Counted from the stretch's first letter, positions 1-7,233 are shown. The stretch: DNA of 12,664 nt from Hadesarchaea archaeon (GCA_012962055.1 DTYD01000031.1:1-12664); one strand, 5' to 3'. The notes: generated by a model from the sequence alone, not told the origin. Numbers and translations: made by a program.

Positions 1-268
1 AAAGTGCGTTTATTCCGCGAGTTAGAGCCAACTAGGACCATTTTATGAGACCCGTTCAAAACTGTCAAATTTGGGATTACATATAGTTTCCAAAGAAGTC
101 ACCAAAATCCTGACAAGGGAGAAGATCGAGCCAGTCTTCGAAGACCTGACAAACATCCGTCAGTCGATGCGCTCAAAAAGACGATCGAAGAACAGAAAGG
201 CATTACGGAAGAACATGCGCCGGAGACTTAATCAATGGCCCTTCTGCAAGCTCCAATCCTACATTGAA

Positions 269-306
269 TACAAGACATTGCAGCGGGTACAAGACATTGC
301 AGCGGG
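269..306. repeat. Perfect 19-bp tandem duplication inside tnpB
   Basis: The unit TACAAGACATTGCAGCGGG occurs at 269-287 and again, without spacer or mismatch, at 288-306. Nineteen is not a multiple of three, so the extra copy moves the reading frame of the TnpB remnant by one base. With one copy deleted the frame runs from IEYKTLQRG straight into YSTHYLPHWWVKGTSS and the zinc ribbon, which fits the TnpB family order. Its perfection suggests a recent event, or an assembly artefact. Confidence 0.95.
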
Positions 307-584
307 GATATTCGACCCATTACCTACCCCACTGGTGGGTAAAGGGAACCTCAAGCACGTGCCCGGTATGTGGCGTTTTGAACAAGCCGAATGGACACGT
401 GTTTTCATGCAAAGCGCGTGGTTTCGTGAGCGACAGGCACTTTGTGGGTGCCTGTAACACAGCCGTACGCTGGTGGACTAAGAATGTGGGGAGCCACGTC
501 CCCCCCGAATGGCACCAGAGGAAGCCGATGGTGGATGGAGCTGTGCTCCAAGCGAAGCCATCGGTGGAGGCGCAAAGAATTCCG

Positions 585-592
585 TTAAAATA
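585..592 (+). promoter_or_regulatory. Possible TATA box for serS, inside the tnpB tail
   Basis: TTAAAATA lies in an AT-rich patch about 63-70 bases upstream of the serS TTG codon. An archaeal TATA box places the transcript start roughly 25 bases downstream, which would give a leader of about 40 bases. No other good TATA-like sequence lies closer to serS. The element is inside the 3' end of the tnpB remnant, so the host gene may now depend on former transposon DNA. Weak evidence: a short AT-rich match only. Confidence 0.3.
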
Positions 593-654
593 TCACGAAA
601 TTTTAGGACGGCAAGCTTTTCATATGCGGTGAGTTATGAGATTTTGGCGATAGG

Positions 655-2163
655 TTGAGGTTTGAACTCAAAGCTAAGCTAACATTCAGCGGCGAACTCA
701 AGCAGGTAGAAACAGATATAGAATCCACCATGGAAAAGGCCAAGCCGTTACTCTGCAAGGGTGCGCCTAAAGACAAGGAGGCTGGGGCGGCTAGAGTGGT
801 AAGATGGCGCGTGACGGGGAGGGACTTGGAGGTCGAGCTTGAATCAGGTCGCCATGTTCGCGCCCACGATGCTCTGCTAAGGCTCGCGAAACTCCTCGGT
901 GCAGAACTCGGGAAAAAGCATAAGCTCGGCCTGCGTGAGATGACTGCCAGCGAGTGTCGAGTTGTTCTGCCATCCATCGAGGTGTCGAAGCACACAAGGG
1001 CTAAGTTCGAACGCTTACCGTATGATGTGAAGGTCGGCAAAGCTGGCGTCGAAATTTCACTAAAAAATCTCACCGAGGCAGACATCAGGGGGAGGGTCGT
1101 CGATAGACTCATTTCCATGGTTGAGGAGGCTTTTGCTCACGTACCAGCGAGGGTGGCAGAGCCCAAAGTGGTCAGGCGAGGACCGAAGCTGGATCATCCT
1201 TTCAGGGAAGATCCATTCGAGGTCGCGAAGCGGTTGAGCTGGGTGATAGAGTTCCCGGCGCGGGGGCAGTGGATATACACGGAGCCGTACACCAAGCTGC
1301 TTCGAGCACTCGAGGATATCATCATCGAGAACGTGGCACGCCCCCTCGGGTTCGAGGAGGTCATGTTCCCAAAGCTGATTCCATTGGAAGTTATGCAACG
1401 GATGCCCGGATATCTAGACGGTGTACCCGAGGGGATGTATTATGTTTCTCCACCCCCCAGAGACCCAGAGGCTTTTTTGAACTTCAAACAAAAGCTCAGG
1501 CTTACCAAACGTCTTCCGATCCACGAACTCAGACGAATCCTGAAGGAACCGGCTTACGTCCTCGCTCCTGCGCAGTGTGAGCCCTTTTACGAAGTTTTCG
1601 CGCTCGGCCGCGTCCGACTGGAGAATTTACCCTTGAAACAGTTCGATCGTAGCGGGTGGACATACAGGTGGGAAGGAGGAGGTGTTGAGGGGCTTGTGCG
1701 TACCCAGGAGTTCAGGCGCATTGAATTCGTGTTTATGGGGACGCCGGACGACACTGTTTCGATTAGGGATGAAATTATAAACAAAAGTATTGAAGTGCTT
1801 GAAAAGCTGGGATTAGAATGGCGGTTATCGGTCGCCACCCCTTTCTATATGCGTGAGGGAGATGTTGGGGCTGATATCGGTGATAGCAAGAAGGTAGCCA
1901 CTTACGATTTAGAAGTGGCGCTTCCATATGAAAAAGGTTGGCTTGAGATAGGTTCTTATAATGTACACCAAGCTAAGTTTGCGAAGAGCTTTAAAATAAA
2001 AGAAGTTAAAGATAGGGAAGTTTGGACGGGTTGTTGCGGCTTCGGGACCAGCCGCTGGGTTGTAGGCTTCCTCGCTCAGCATGGGTTTGATCCATCAAAG
2101 TGGCCGGAAACAATTAGAAAGGGGGTTCAGCCGCTACCGCCCACGCATAAAGTGGTGGAATAA
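655..2163 (+). CDS. serS: Seryl-tRNA synthetase, type 2 (methanogen type)
   Basis: It charges tRNA-Ser with serine in the cytoplasm, with ATP. The 502-residue protein matches the rare SerRS form known from methanogens, not the common bacterial/eukaryotic form. The N-terminal tRNA-binding domain (about 1-165) includes LESGRHVRAHDALLRLAKLLGAEL-like sequence; the catalytic core follows from PKLDHPFREDPFEVAKR (about 177) to the C-terminus. The three residues that bind the active-site zinc in the Methanosarcina barkeri enzyme have counterparts: Cys308 (LAPAQCEPF), Glu352 (RTQEFRRIEFVF, also class II motif 2) and Cys460 (VWTGCCGFG). The start is TTG at 655; an in-frame stop at 637-639 leaves no earlier ordinary start, and the N-terminus aligns with family members. 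No strong ribosome-binding site precedes it. The gene begins 22 bases after the tnpB remnant, and its TAA shares one base with the ATG of rps3ae, so the two are probably co-transcribed and translationally coupled. Confidence 0.95.
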   Translation: MRFELKAKLTFSGELKQVETDIESTMEKAKPLLCKGAPKDKEAGAARVVRWRVTGRDLEVELESGRHVRAHDALLRLAKLLGAELGKKHKLGLREMTASECRVVLPSIEVSKHTRAKFERLPYDVKVGKAGVEISLKNLTEADIRGRVVDRLISMVEEAFAHVPARVAEPKVVRRGPKLDHPFREDPFEVAKRLSWVIEFPARGQWIYTEPYTKLLRALEDIIIENVARPLGFEEVMFPKLIPLEVMQRMPGYLDGVPEGMYYVSPPPRDPEAFLNFKQKLRLTKRLPIHELRRILKEPAYVLAPAQCEPFYEVFALGRVRLENLPLKQFDRSGWTYRWEGGGVEGLVRTQEFRRIEFVFMGTPDDTVSIRDEIINKSIEVLEKLGLEWRLSVATPFYMREGDVGADIGDSKKVATYDLEVALPYEKGWLEIGSYNVHQAKFAKSFKIKEVKDREVWTGCCGFGTSRWVVGFLAQHGFDPSKWPETIRKGVQPLPPTHKVVE

Positions 2164-2750
2164 TGGCAGAAGAAAAAAAGCGAGTGTTAAAAAAATCGTG
2201 GCGAGAAAAAAAATGGTTTGAGATAATAGCTCCTCCAATGTTCGGCGGTGCCAAGATAGGGGAAACTCTAGCGCTTGAACCTAATCAGCTCATCAGACGA
2301 GTCTTCGAGACAACGTTAGGGGATTTGATCGAAGATTTTTCTAAATCACACATCAAACTCTATTTCCAAGTAAATGGAGTAAACGGTACCAAATCAGCGA
2401 CTACTTTTGCAGGACATGAAATGGCGAGGGATTATATCAGGAGCCAAGTCAGACGCAGGGTGGGGAAGGTAGACGACATAGCTACCGTGACAACCCAAGA
2501 CGGTTATAAATTGAGGGTGAATGCGATGGTGACAACTTTAAAACGGGTCCAGAGTTCCAAACTTGAGATTATCAGAGGAGAAATGCGGAAAGTGGTCGAG
2601 GATCGCGCAGGTGAACGGACATTTGACCAATTTGTTCAAGAAATGGTGTTGGGCAAACTTTCGGCGGATATTTACAAAGGTGTGAAGCAGTATTGTCCAA
2701 TCCACAGGGTGGAAGTCTATAAGAGCAAGGTCCTCAGCCGTCCCGCTTAG
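2163..2750 (+). CDS. rps3ae: 30S ribosomal protein S3Ae (eS1)
   Basis: A structural protein of the archaeal small ribosomal subunit, homologous to eukaryotic S3a/eS1. The 195-residue product has the family features: a basic N-terminus with KKSWREKKWFEIIAPPMFGG, then GETLALEPNQLIRRVFETTLGDL, the internal KLYFQV segment, RDYIRSQVRRRVGKVDDIATV and a C-terminal YKGVKQYCPIHRVEVYKSKVL. Length is normal for archaeal S3Ae. The ATG overlaps the serS stop by one base, and the stop TAG overlaps the GTG start of glmM by one base, so it sits in the middle of a tight serS-rps3ae-glmM operon. Pairing a tRNA synthetase with a ribosomal protein is functionally sensible; the sugar enzyme that follows is unrelated to translation. 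Confidence 0.97.
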   Translation: MAEEKKRVLKKSWREKKWFEIIAPPMFGGAKIGETLALEPNQLIRRVFETTLGDLIEDFSKSHIKLYFQVNGVNGTKSATTFAGHEMARDYIRSQVRRRVGKVDDIATVTTQDGYKLRVNAMVTTLKRVQSSKLEIIRGEMRKVVEDRAGERTFDQFVQEMVLGKLSADIYKGVKQYCPIHRVEVYKSKVLSRPA

Positions 2751-4108
2751 TGGTTCTCATGAAGAAACTGTTTGGCACCTCGGGTATTCGCGGAGTTGTA
2801 TGGGAACAAATCACCCCCAAGCTGATCATGGATTTGGGGCTGGTGTTTGCGACACACCTCGACAACTCAGGAAGCGTAGTAGTGGGCAAAGACCCTCGTC
2901 TCTCCAGCGGCATGTTCGAGAGTTGCATAGTATCCGGTCTGCTTTCAGGAGGTTGCGATGTCAAACGAATAGATACTGTCCCTACTCCTGTTGTCGGTTT
3001 TGCCGTACGGCGATTAAAAGCCAAGGCAGGGGTGATGATCACGGCTTCTCATAACCCCCCTCAGTACAACGGGGTTAAGTTATGGGATTCAAGCGGCATG
3101 GCGTACACATCTCAACTCGAGACTGAGATCGAGAGCATCTATTTCGACAAGCAAATGAGAAGTGTAAGTTGGGACAGTATAGGCCGGATCGAAAAGGTCG
3201 AAGTGTTGGGAAGCTACATCGATGAAGTTGTGGCAGCGATCGAGCTTAAACATGAGTACAAAATCATTGTCGATTGTGGAAATGGCAGTGGCTCGCTCGT
3301 CACCCCTCATTTATTTCGGAAGTTCGGTTGCAAGGTGGCAACGTTGAATTCCCATCCCGACGGTACTTTCCCGGGCCGTGGACTCGAGCCTTCACCTGAA
3401 AATTTAGGAGAGCTCTGCAAGGCTGTGAAGTTTACCGGGGCCGATCTCGGTATCGCGCACGATGGCGATGCAGACAGGATTGCCGCCGTAGATGAGGCGG
3501 GCAGAGTTGCGCAAGCGGATAAGCTACTCGCCCTAGTTGCGGCCCATCAGATCTGCCAAAAAGATAACGTTGTAGTGACAACGGTGGACGCCTCGAGCGT
3601 TGTTGACGAAGTCGTTGGTAGGTATGGAGGTAAAATAATGCGAACTCCTGTGGGGGACGTGAACGTGGCCGCTGCAGTTAAAAAACACGATGCGGTCTTT
3701 GGTGGGGAGCCCAGTGGTGCGTGGATATTTCCAAGTTTTCATTTAGCACCCGATGGGGCACTTGCAGCAGTTAAAATTTTAAAACTTCTTGATTCAACAG
3801 GAAAAAAATTGTCCAAATTGCTCGACGAATTACCAGATTATCAAACGGCAAGAAAAAAATTGGCATGCCCCAATTCTCAAAAGGCTAAAGTCATGGAGAA
3901 ATTTGGACTTAAATCGAAGGAGTTTTCATGTGCCAGAGTGTCACAAATTGATGGTATCCGGCTCGAGTTCAAAGATGGTTGGGTGCTCGTGAGACCATCA
4001 GGAACGGAGCCGTACATCAGAGTGACGGCAGAGAGCAAGTCTTTGACACGCGCGCAGGAACTTGCGACCATGGCAATTAAAATTCTGAAACGTTGTATTC
4101 ATAATTAA
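2750..4108 (+). CDS. glmM: Phosphoglucosamine mutase (phosphohexomutase family)
   Basis: It likely interconverts glucosamine-6-phosphate and glucosamine-1-phosphate on the way to UDP-GlcNAc; phosphomannomutase activity is also possible in this archaeal family. The 452-residue protein shows all four alpha-D-phosphohexomutase signatures: the phosphoserine loop ITASHNPPQYNG (catalytic Ser100), the metal-binding loop DGDADR (238-243), the sugar-binding loop GGEPSGAW (318-325) and the phosphate-binding loop RPSGTEPYIRV (415-425). The N-terminus KKLFGTSGIRG is typical. GTG at 2750 overlaps the rps3ae stop; an in-frame ATG at 2759, just ahead of KKLFGTSG, is an equally good start. The next gene, across a 243-bp gap, is the GlmU-like enzyme of the following pathway steps, which favours the glucosamine assignment. 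No damage is seen. Confidence 0.93.
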   Translation: MVLMKKLFGTSGIRGVVWEQITPKLIMDLGLVFATHLDNSGSVVVGKDPRLSSGMFESCIVSGLLSGGCDVKRIDTVPTPVVGFAVRRLKAKAGVMITASHNPPQYNGVKLWDSSGMAYTSQLETEIESIYFDKQMRSVSWDSIGRIEKVEVLGSYIDEVVAAIELKHEYKIIVDCGNGSGSLVTPHLFRKFGCKVATLNSHPDGTFPGRGLEPSPENLGELCKAVKFTGADLGIAHDGDADRIAAVDEAGRVAQADKLLALVAAHQICQKDNVVVTTVDASSVVDEVVGRYGGKIMRTPVGDVNVAAAVKKHDAVFGGEPSGAWIFPSFHLAPDGALAAVKILKLLDSTGKKLSKLLDELPDYQTARKKLACPNSQKAKVMEKFGLKSKEFSCARVSQIDGIRLEFKDGWVLVRPSGTEPYIRVTAESKSLTRAQELATMAIKILKRCIHN

Positions 4109-4211
4109 AACAGGATTTGGTGGAAAACCCCGCCCGTTTCAACTATGAAGTAAAATTGCATGTCGGGATTGATTATTTTCGATTTTGGAAGCCCCGGAGT
4201 CGGCCGGCCAA

Positions 4212-4234
4212 AGTTGGTTCGATTCAAACCAGCT
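4212..4234 (+). other. 8-bp stem with 7-nt loop in the glmM-glmU gap
   Basis: AGTTGGTT (4212-4219) pairs fully with AACCAGCT (4227-4234), one pair being G-U, around the loop CGATTCA. The segment GGTTCGATTC looks like a tRNA T-arm, but no matching acceptor or anticodon arm is found upstream. It could be a transcript-end or leader structure. It is not followed directly by a T-run, so it is not a classic intrinsic terminator. Confidence 0.4.
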
Positions 4235-4300
4235 ATGATTTGTTTGGAGAGAAGGACAGAACTGGAAGTCCGACCCCTTAAAGCACCTGGCGCCCCATGA

Positions 4301-4308
4301 TTTATCTT
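4301..4308 (+). promoter_or_regulatory. Possible TATA box for the glmU operon
   Basis: TTTATCTT lies about 45 bases before the preferred glmU start (GTG 4352), which would put transcription start near 4326-4332 with a leader of 20-25 bases. The 243-bp gap upstream makes a separate promoter likely. The match to the archaeal TATA consensus is only partial. Confidence 0.25.
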
Positions 4309-4351
4309 CACGTTTTTATTGAGGGGGCCTAAACTAATAGACGGGGTAGAG

Positions 4352-5650
4352 GTGAAAGCGGTTGTACTTGCGGCGGGTCTTGGCAAACGAATGCGTCCTC
4401 TCACTTTCACGAAGCCAAAATTCTTGTTACCGGTAGCAGGAAAACCAGCTCTCGATCACGTTTTCACGCTTTTGAAGAACGCCGGCATCAACAAGATTGC
4501 AATAGTGGTCGGGTTTGGCAGGGAGCAGATAATGGACCGGTATGGTGATGGTTCGAAACTTGGTTTAAAACTGGAGTATTTACGCCAAAAGGAACTGTTA
4601 GGTACCGCCAATGCCGTCTCAGTGGCAGAGAATTTTGTCGGCGGTGAGCGCTTTGTCGTCATGAATGGCGATATCTTGGTCGACCAAGAATCTCTGAATA
4701 TGATTTTGAGGCGTCATGAAGAGTTCAGTTCTAATAGGGATTTTGGAGGGATAATGGGGACGATAGAGGTCGATGAACCTGAGCAATTCGGAATAGTTTT
4801 CATGAAAGGTAGAAAAGTCAGCGAGATAGTTGAAAAACCTAGACGGATAAAGAGCAGGCTGGCAAACGCTGGCATATACCTCTTTGACTCAGCAATTTTT
4901 GACGCTATACGAAAGACAAAACGGTCCAAACGCGGGGAATACGAGCTTACGGTTTCCATGCAAATTTTAATCAACAAGGGGAAGGCGATTTACACATCGC
5001 CACTTAATTTGTGGGCAGATATAGGCAGGCCCTGGGATTTGCTGGTGGCAAACGAATATTTCCTACAGGGGCAACGAGGAGAGATCCACGGCAAGGTGGA
5101 GGTGGGTGCAAATGTGGAAGATCGTGTGTATGTGGGAGAAGGCTCGATCATCCGTTCTGGGTCTTACATCCGAGGTCCAACATACATTGGAAAAGATTGT
5201 GATATCGGCCCGAACTGTTTCATAAGACCATCTACAGGCATTGGAAACAAAGTGAGAATTGGAAACGCTGTCGAGGTGAAGAACTCAATCATCATGGATA
5301 ACACAAATATAGGGCACCTATCCTACGTGGGAGACAGCGTAATAGGTAGCAACTGCAATCTTGGCGCTGGGACGACCATCGCTAATTTACGTCTGGACGA
5401 AAAACCAATAAAAATGAAAATTGGGGGGAAAGCGATCAGTAGCGGTAGACGAAAGCTGGGCACAATCATCGCCGACAACGTAAAGACCGGAATTAACTGC
5501 ACGATCAACGTTGGCGTTAAAATAGGTCCAAATTCGGCTATCGGACCGGGGGCGGTCGTCTACAAAGACGTCCCACCCAATCTCATGGTATTTGTTGAGC
5601 CGGTGGTTAGGAAGAAAAAGTGGAAACCACAGAGGCCCCAACATGACTAG
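4352..5650 (+). CDS. glmU: Bifunctional sugar-1-P nucleotidylyltransferase / glucosamine-1-P acetyltransferase (GlmU-like)
   Basis: It likely acetylates GlcN-1-P and then makes UDP-GlcNAc. The 432-residue protein has two parts. Residues 1-230 are a nucleotidyltransferase domain with the GLGKRMRPLT signature (9-18), TKPKFLLPVAGKP and the metal-binding NGDI (105-108). Residues about 250-410 are hexapeptide repeats forming a left-handed beta-helix (VGEGSIIRSGSYIRGPTYIG and following). In that part His322, Tyr325, Asn345, Lys351 and Lys354 have exactly the spacing of the acetyltransferase residues I recall for the Sulfolobus enzyme ST0452, so both activities are expected. The start is uncertain: GTG 4352 gives the usual MKAVVLAAG N-terminus and follows GGGGTAGAG; an in-frame TTG at 4319 would add 11 residues. 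The following gene overlaps it by 8 bases. A dTDP-glucose or UDP-glucose substrate cannot be excluded for the first domain. Confidence 0.9.
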   Translation: MKAVVLAAGLGKRMRPLTFTKPKFLLPVAGKPALDHVFTLLKNAGINKIAIVVGFGREQIMDRYGDGSKLGLKLEYLRQKELLGTANAVSVAENFVGGERFVVMNGDILVDQESLNMILRRHEEFSSNRDFGGIMGTIEVDEPEQFGIVFMKGRKVSEIVEKPRRIKSRLANAGIYLFDSAIFDAIRKTKRSKRGEYELTVSMQILINKGKAIYTSPLNLWADIGRPWDLLVANEYFLQGQRGEIHGKVEVGANVEDRVYVGEGSIIRSGSYIRGPTYIGKDCDIGPNCFIRPSTGIGNKVRIGNAVEVKNSIIMDNTNIGHLSYVGDSVIGSNCNLGAGTTIANLRLDEKPIKMKIGGKAISSGRRKLGTIIADNVKTGINCTINVGVKIGPNSAIGPGAVVYKDVPPNLMVFVEPVVRKKKWKPQRPQHD

Positions 5651-5984
5651 ATACAAGAGAAAAGAATTTCAGAGGAAGTATCCGAACTTGGCCGACGAGT
5701 GGAATGAGAAGGGCACGATCACAATTCGAGCGGTGCGAAGCGACTTAAGAGAAGCTGAGAAAGCCGCGTATAACATAGAAGGTTATGAACCCACTGTTGT
5801 GGATTTTCTTCGGCGTTGTGAAAACGATGCTCAGGCTCTTGAAATTATTGACTTCATGGAAAGCAAGGGAGAAATTGAGTCGGGTTATGCCAAACGACTT
5901 CGTTCTCAGTTAATCAAGCATGGGCTCAAGAGTTTTGGTAAACGAAAGAAGCCGGGTTGGTACGAACATGGCGAGACGTGTTGA
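5643..5984 (+). CDS. Small conserved archaeal protein, probably DUF2095 family
   Basis: Function unknown. The 113-residue product is highly charged and appears mostly helical, with no membrane segment, signal peptide or cysteine cluster. Its segment GYEPTVVDFLRRCENDAQALEIIDFMESKGEI (47-78) and the tail SFGKRKKPGWYEHG (97-110) fit my memory of the archaeal DUF2095 family; that assignment is from memory and not from a search. The N-terminus has KEFQRKYPNLADEW. ATG 5643 is preferred because the upstream extension to 5592 would lie within glmU and would not be expected in the family. It overlaps the glmU stop by 8 bases, and its own TGA is two bases before the ATG of the YchF-type GTPase, so all three are probably made from one transcript. 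Its link to either neighbour's function is unknown. Confidence 0.8.
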   Translation: MTRYKRKEFQRKYPNLADEWNEKGTITIRAVRSDLREAEKAAYNIEGYEPTVVDFLRRCENDAQALEIIDFMESKGEIESGYAKRLRSQLIKHGLKSFGKRKKPGWYEHGETC

Positions 5985-5986
5985 AG

Positions 5987-7189
5987 ATGTATGAGCTAGG
6001 ACTCGTGGGCAAGCCCAACACGGGCAAGACCACGTTTTTTAACGCTGTCACTCTTGCAAACGCTCCAGTTGCTGGTTATCCATTTACCACGATCGACGCA
6101 AACGTTGGTGTGACATATGTGCGAGGTAAGTGCCCGTGTCAAGAGTTTAAAGTAAGTTGTAACCCACAAAACTCAAAGTGCATGGAAGGAGTTAGGTACA
6201 TCCCTGTGAGGATGATAGATGTTGCTGGTTTGGTCGAGGGCGCACACGCGGGACGTGGTCTCGGAAATCGTTTTTTGGATAATCTTCGCATGGCATCCGC
6301 GCTTATCCATATAATTGACGCAGCGGGGTCTACCGATGGGGAGGGTAAACCCTGTTCACCAGGAGCGCACGATCCACTCAAAGACATTGATTTTTTAGAG
6401 GTCGAAATCACCATGTGGTTCCGAACTCTTCTCGCAAAGGATTGGCCGAGGTTCGCACGCAGGGCGAAGTACGAGAAACTCGATTTGGTGAGGGAAATAG
6501 CGGAGCGCATGAGCGGGCTCGGTGTAAAAGAAACCCATGTATTGGAAGCATTCAAATATGCTGCGGTGGATCGAACGGACCCTGAAAAATGGGGCGACGA
6601 CGATTTGCTTAGATTTGCGGCTGAACTCCAAAAGGTCAGCAAGCCGATAATGATAGCGGCCAACAAATCGGACATCCCAGAAGCTGAACTAAACATGGGG
6701 CGCATCCGTGAACGTGGATATATAGTTGTTCCAACATGCTCGGAAGCGGAGTTTGTTCTTCGTCGCGCCGCCGAAAAGGGTTTTTTGAGTTACAACCCAG
6801 GTGATGGCAAGTTCACTATTTTGAAACCAGAATCTTTGAATGACCAACAGAAAAACGCACTTGATAAGATCGCAACGGTGATAAAAAAATGGGGTTCTAC
6901 AGGTGTCCAGCTAGTCATTGACAAAGCTGTTTATGAGTTATTGAAACTGATCGTCGTGTATCCGGTCGATGATGAAATGAAACTCACGGATAAAAAAGGT
7001 AATGTGCTCCCCGATGCCTTTTTGGTACCGCAGGGAACTACAGCGCATGAATTCGCATATGTGATTCATTCAGATTTGGGGGACTCATTTCTCCACGCGA
7101 TCGATGCTAGAACAAAACGGAGATTAGGTGAAGACCACGAGCTGAAAAATGGAGACGTCATACGAATAGTTTCGACTAAAGGGCGTTGA
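5987..7189 (+). CDS. OBG-type GTPase, YchF/Ygr210 subfamily, with TGS domain
   Basis: A translation-associated P-loop NTPase of the OBG/HflX group (COG0012). The 400-residue protein begins with the G domain: Walker A GKPNTGKT (8-15), YPFTTIDANVGV (31-42), G3 DVAGLV (78-83) and base-recognition motif NKSD (226-229), whose form suggests guanine specificity. Four cysteines (49, 51, 58, 65) in CPC-x6-C-x6-C form the inserted motif typical of archaeal and Ygr210-like members and may bind metal. A helical region follows, and the C-terminal TGS domain is at about 322-398 (VVYPVDDEMKLTDKKGNVLPDAFLVP start). ATG 5987 is chosen because MYELGLVGKPNTGKTT matches the family start; in-frame TTG 5957, GTG 5978 and TTG 5981 are less likely. 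It is two bases downstream of the DUF2095-like gene. Ribosome association is inferred from the family. Confidence 0.92.
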   Translation: MYELGLVGKPNTGKTTFFNAVTLANAPVAGYPFTTIDANVGVTYVRGKCPCQEFKVSCNPQNSKCMEGVRYIPVRMIDVAGLVEGAHAGRGLGNRFLDNLRMASALIHIIDAAGSTDGEGKPCSPGAHDPLKDIDFLEVEITMWFRTLLAKDWPRFARRAKYEKLDLVREIAERMSGLGVKETHVLEAFKYAAVDRTDPEKWGDDDLLRFAAELQKVSKPIMIAANKSDIPEAELNMGRIRERGYIVVPTCSEAEFVLRRAAEKGFLSYNPGDGKFTILKPESLNDQQKNALDKIATVIKKWGSTGVQLVIDKAVYELLKLIVVYPVDDEMKLTDKKGNVLPDAFLVPQGTTAHEFAYVIHSDLGDSFLHAIDARTKRRLGEDHELKNGDVIRIVSTKGR

Positions 7190-7233
7190 GAAAAAGCAAG
7201 ATTTTAAGCACGTGCGCGGTAATCTCCTAGGTA

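Larger units (their letters stand above)
26..632 (+). pseudogene. tnpB: Decayed TnpB (IS200/IS605/IS1341-family OrfB) C-terminal part, frameshifted
   Basis: This is a remnant of TnpB, the RNA-guided RuvC-type nuclease of IS200/IS605-like elements. The first frame (to about 287) reads VSKEVTKILTREK, then FEDLTNIR with the RuvC-II glutamate (140-142), then basic residues and RRRLNQWPFCKLQSYIEYKTL. The second frame (from about 288 to the TGA at 630-632) carries TSSTCPVCG, FSCKARGF and SDRHFVGACNTAVR with the RuvC-III aspartate (432-434). A 19-bp tandem duplication at 269-306 shifts the frame by +1; removing one copy restores one continuous reading frame. The second zinc-ribbon pair is broken: the expected Cys after CKA is Arg (CGT, 417-419). 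An in-frame stop at 23-25 and no recognisable RuvC-I motif in the first 70 bases show that the N-terminal half is lost or lies in another frame upstream. No TnpA, terminal hairpin or target-site repeat is visible. Identification as TnpB is firm; activity is very unlikely. Confidence 0.9.
4109..4351. other. glmM-glmU intergenic gap with a hairpin; no gene seen
   Basis: This is the longest gap in the first half of the window. It contains no convincing coding sequence; the opposite-strand frame that spans it runs on into glmU and resembles nothing I know. It holds T-rich stretches near 4166-4184 that could end the upstream transcript, a GGCCGGCC palindrome at 4202-4209, an 8-bp hairpin at 4212-4234 and a possible TATA box near 4301. 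Its role is most likely transcription stop and restart between glmM and glmU. Confidence 0.6.

Noticed and set aside
1..70. N-terminal TnpB (RuvC-I) sequence at the window edge
   Set aside because: None of the three forward frames gives a recognisable TnpB segment here; stops occur at 23-25 and in the other frames, so nothing can be claimed.
603..1118. 171-codon reverse ORF over the serS start
   Set aside because: Ser/Leu-rich shadow of the conserved N-terminal domain of serS; no motif or start signal.
4209..4240. tRNA-like T-arm (GGTTCGATTC) in the glmM-glmU gap
   Set aside because: The T-stem has a mismatch, and no matching acceptor 5' strand, D-arm or anticodon arm is found upstream; no CCA or discriminator context. 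Kept only as a hairpin.
4105..4410. 101-codon reverse ORF over the glmM-glmU gap
   Set aside because: It overlaps the glmU start including its nucleotidyltransferase signature region, has no ribosome-binding site and no recognisable motif.
6139..6705. 188-codon reverse ORF within the YchF-type gene
   Set aside because: Its Ser/Pro/Arg-rich product is the usual mirror of a real forward gene with strong motifs.
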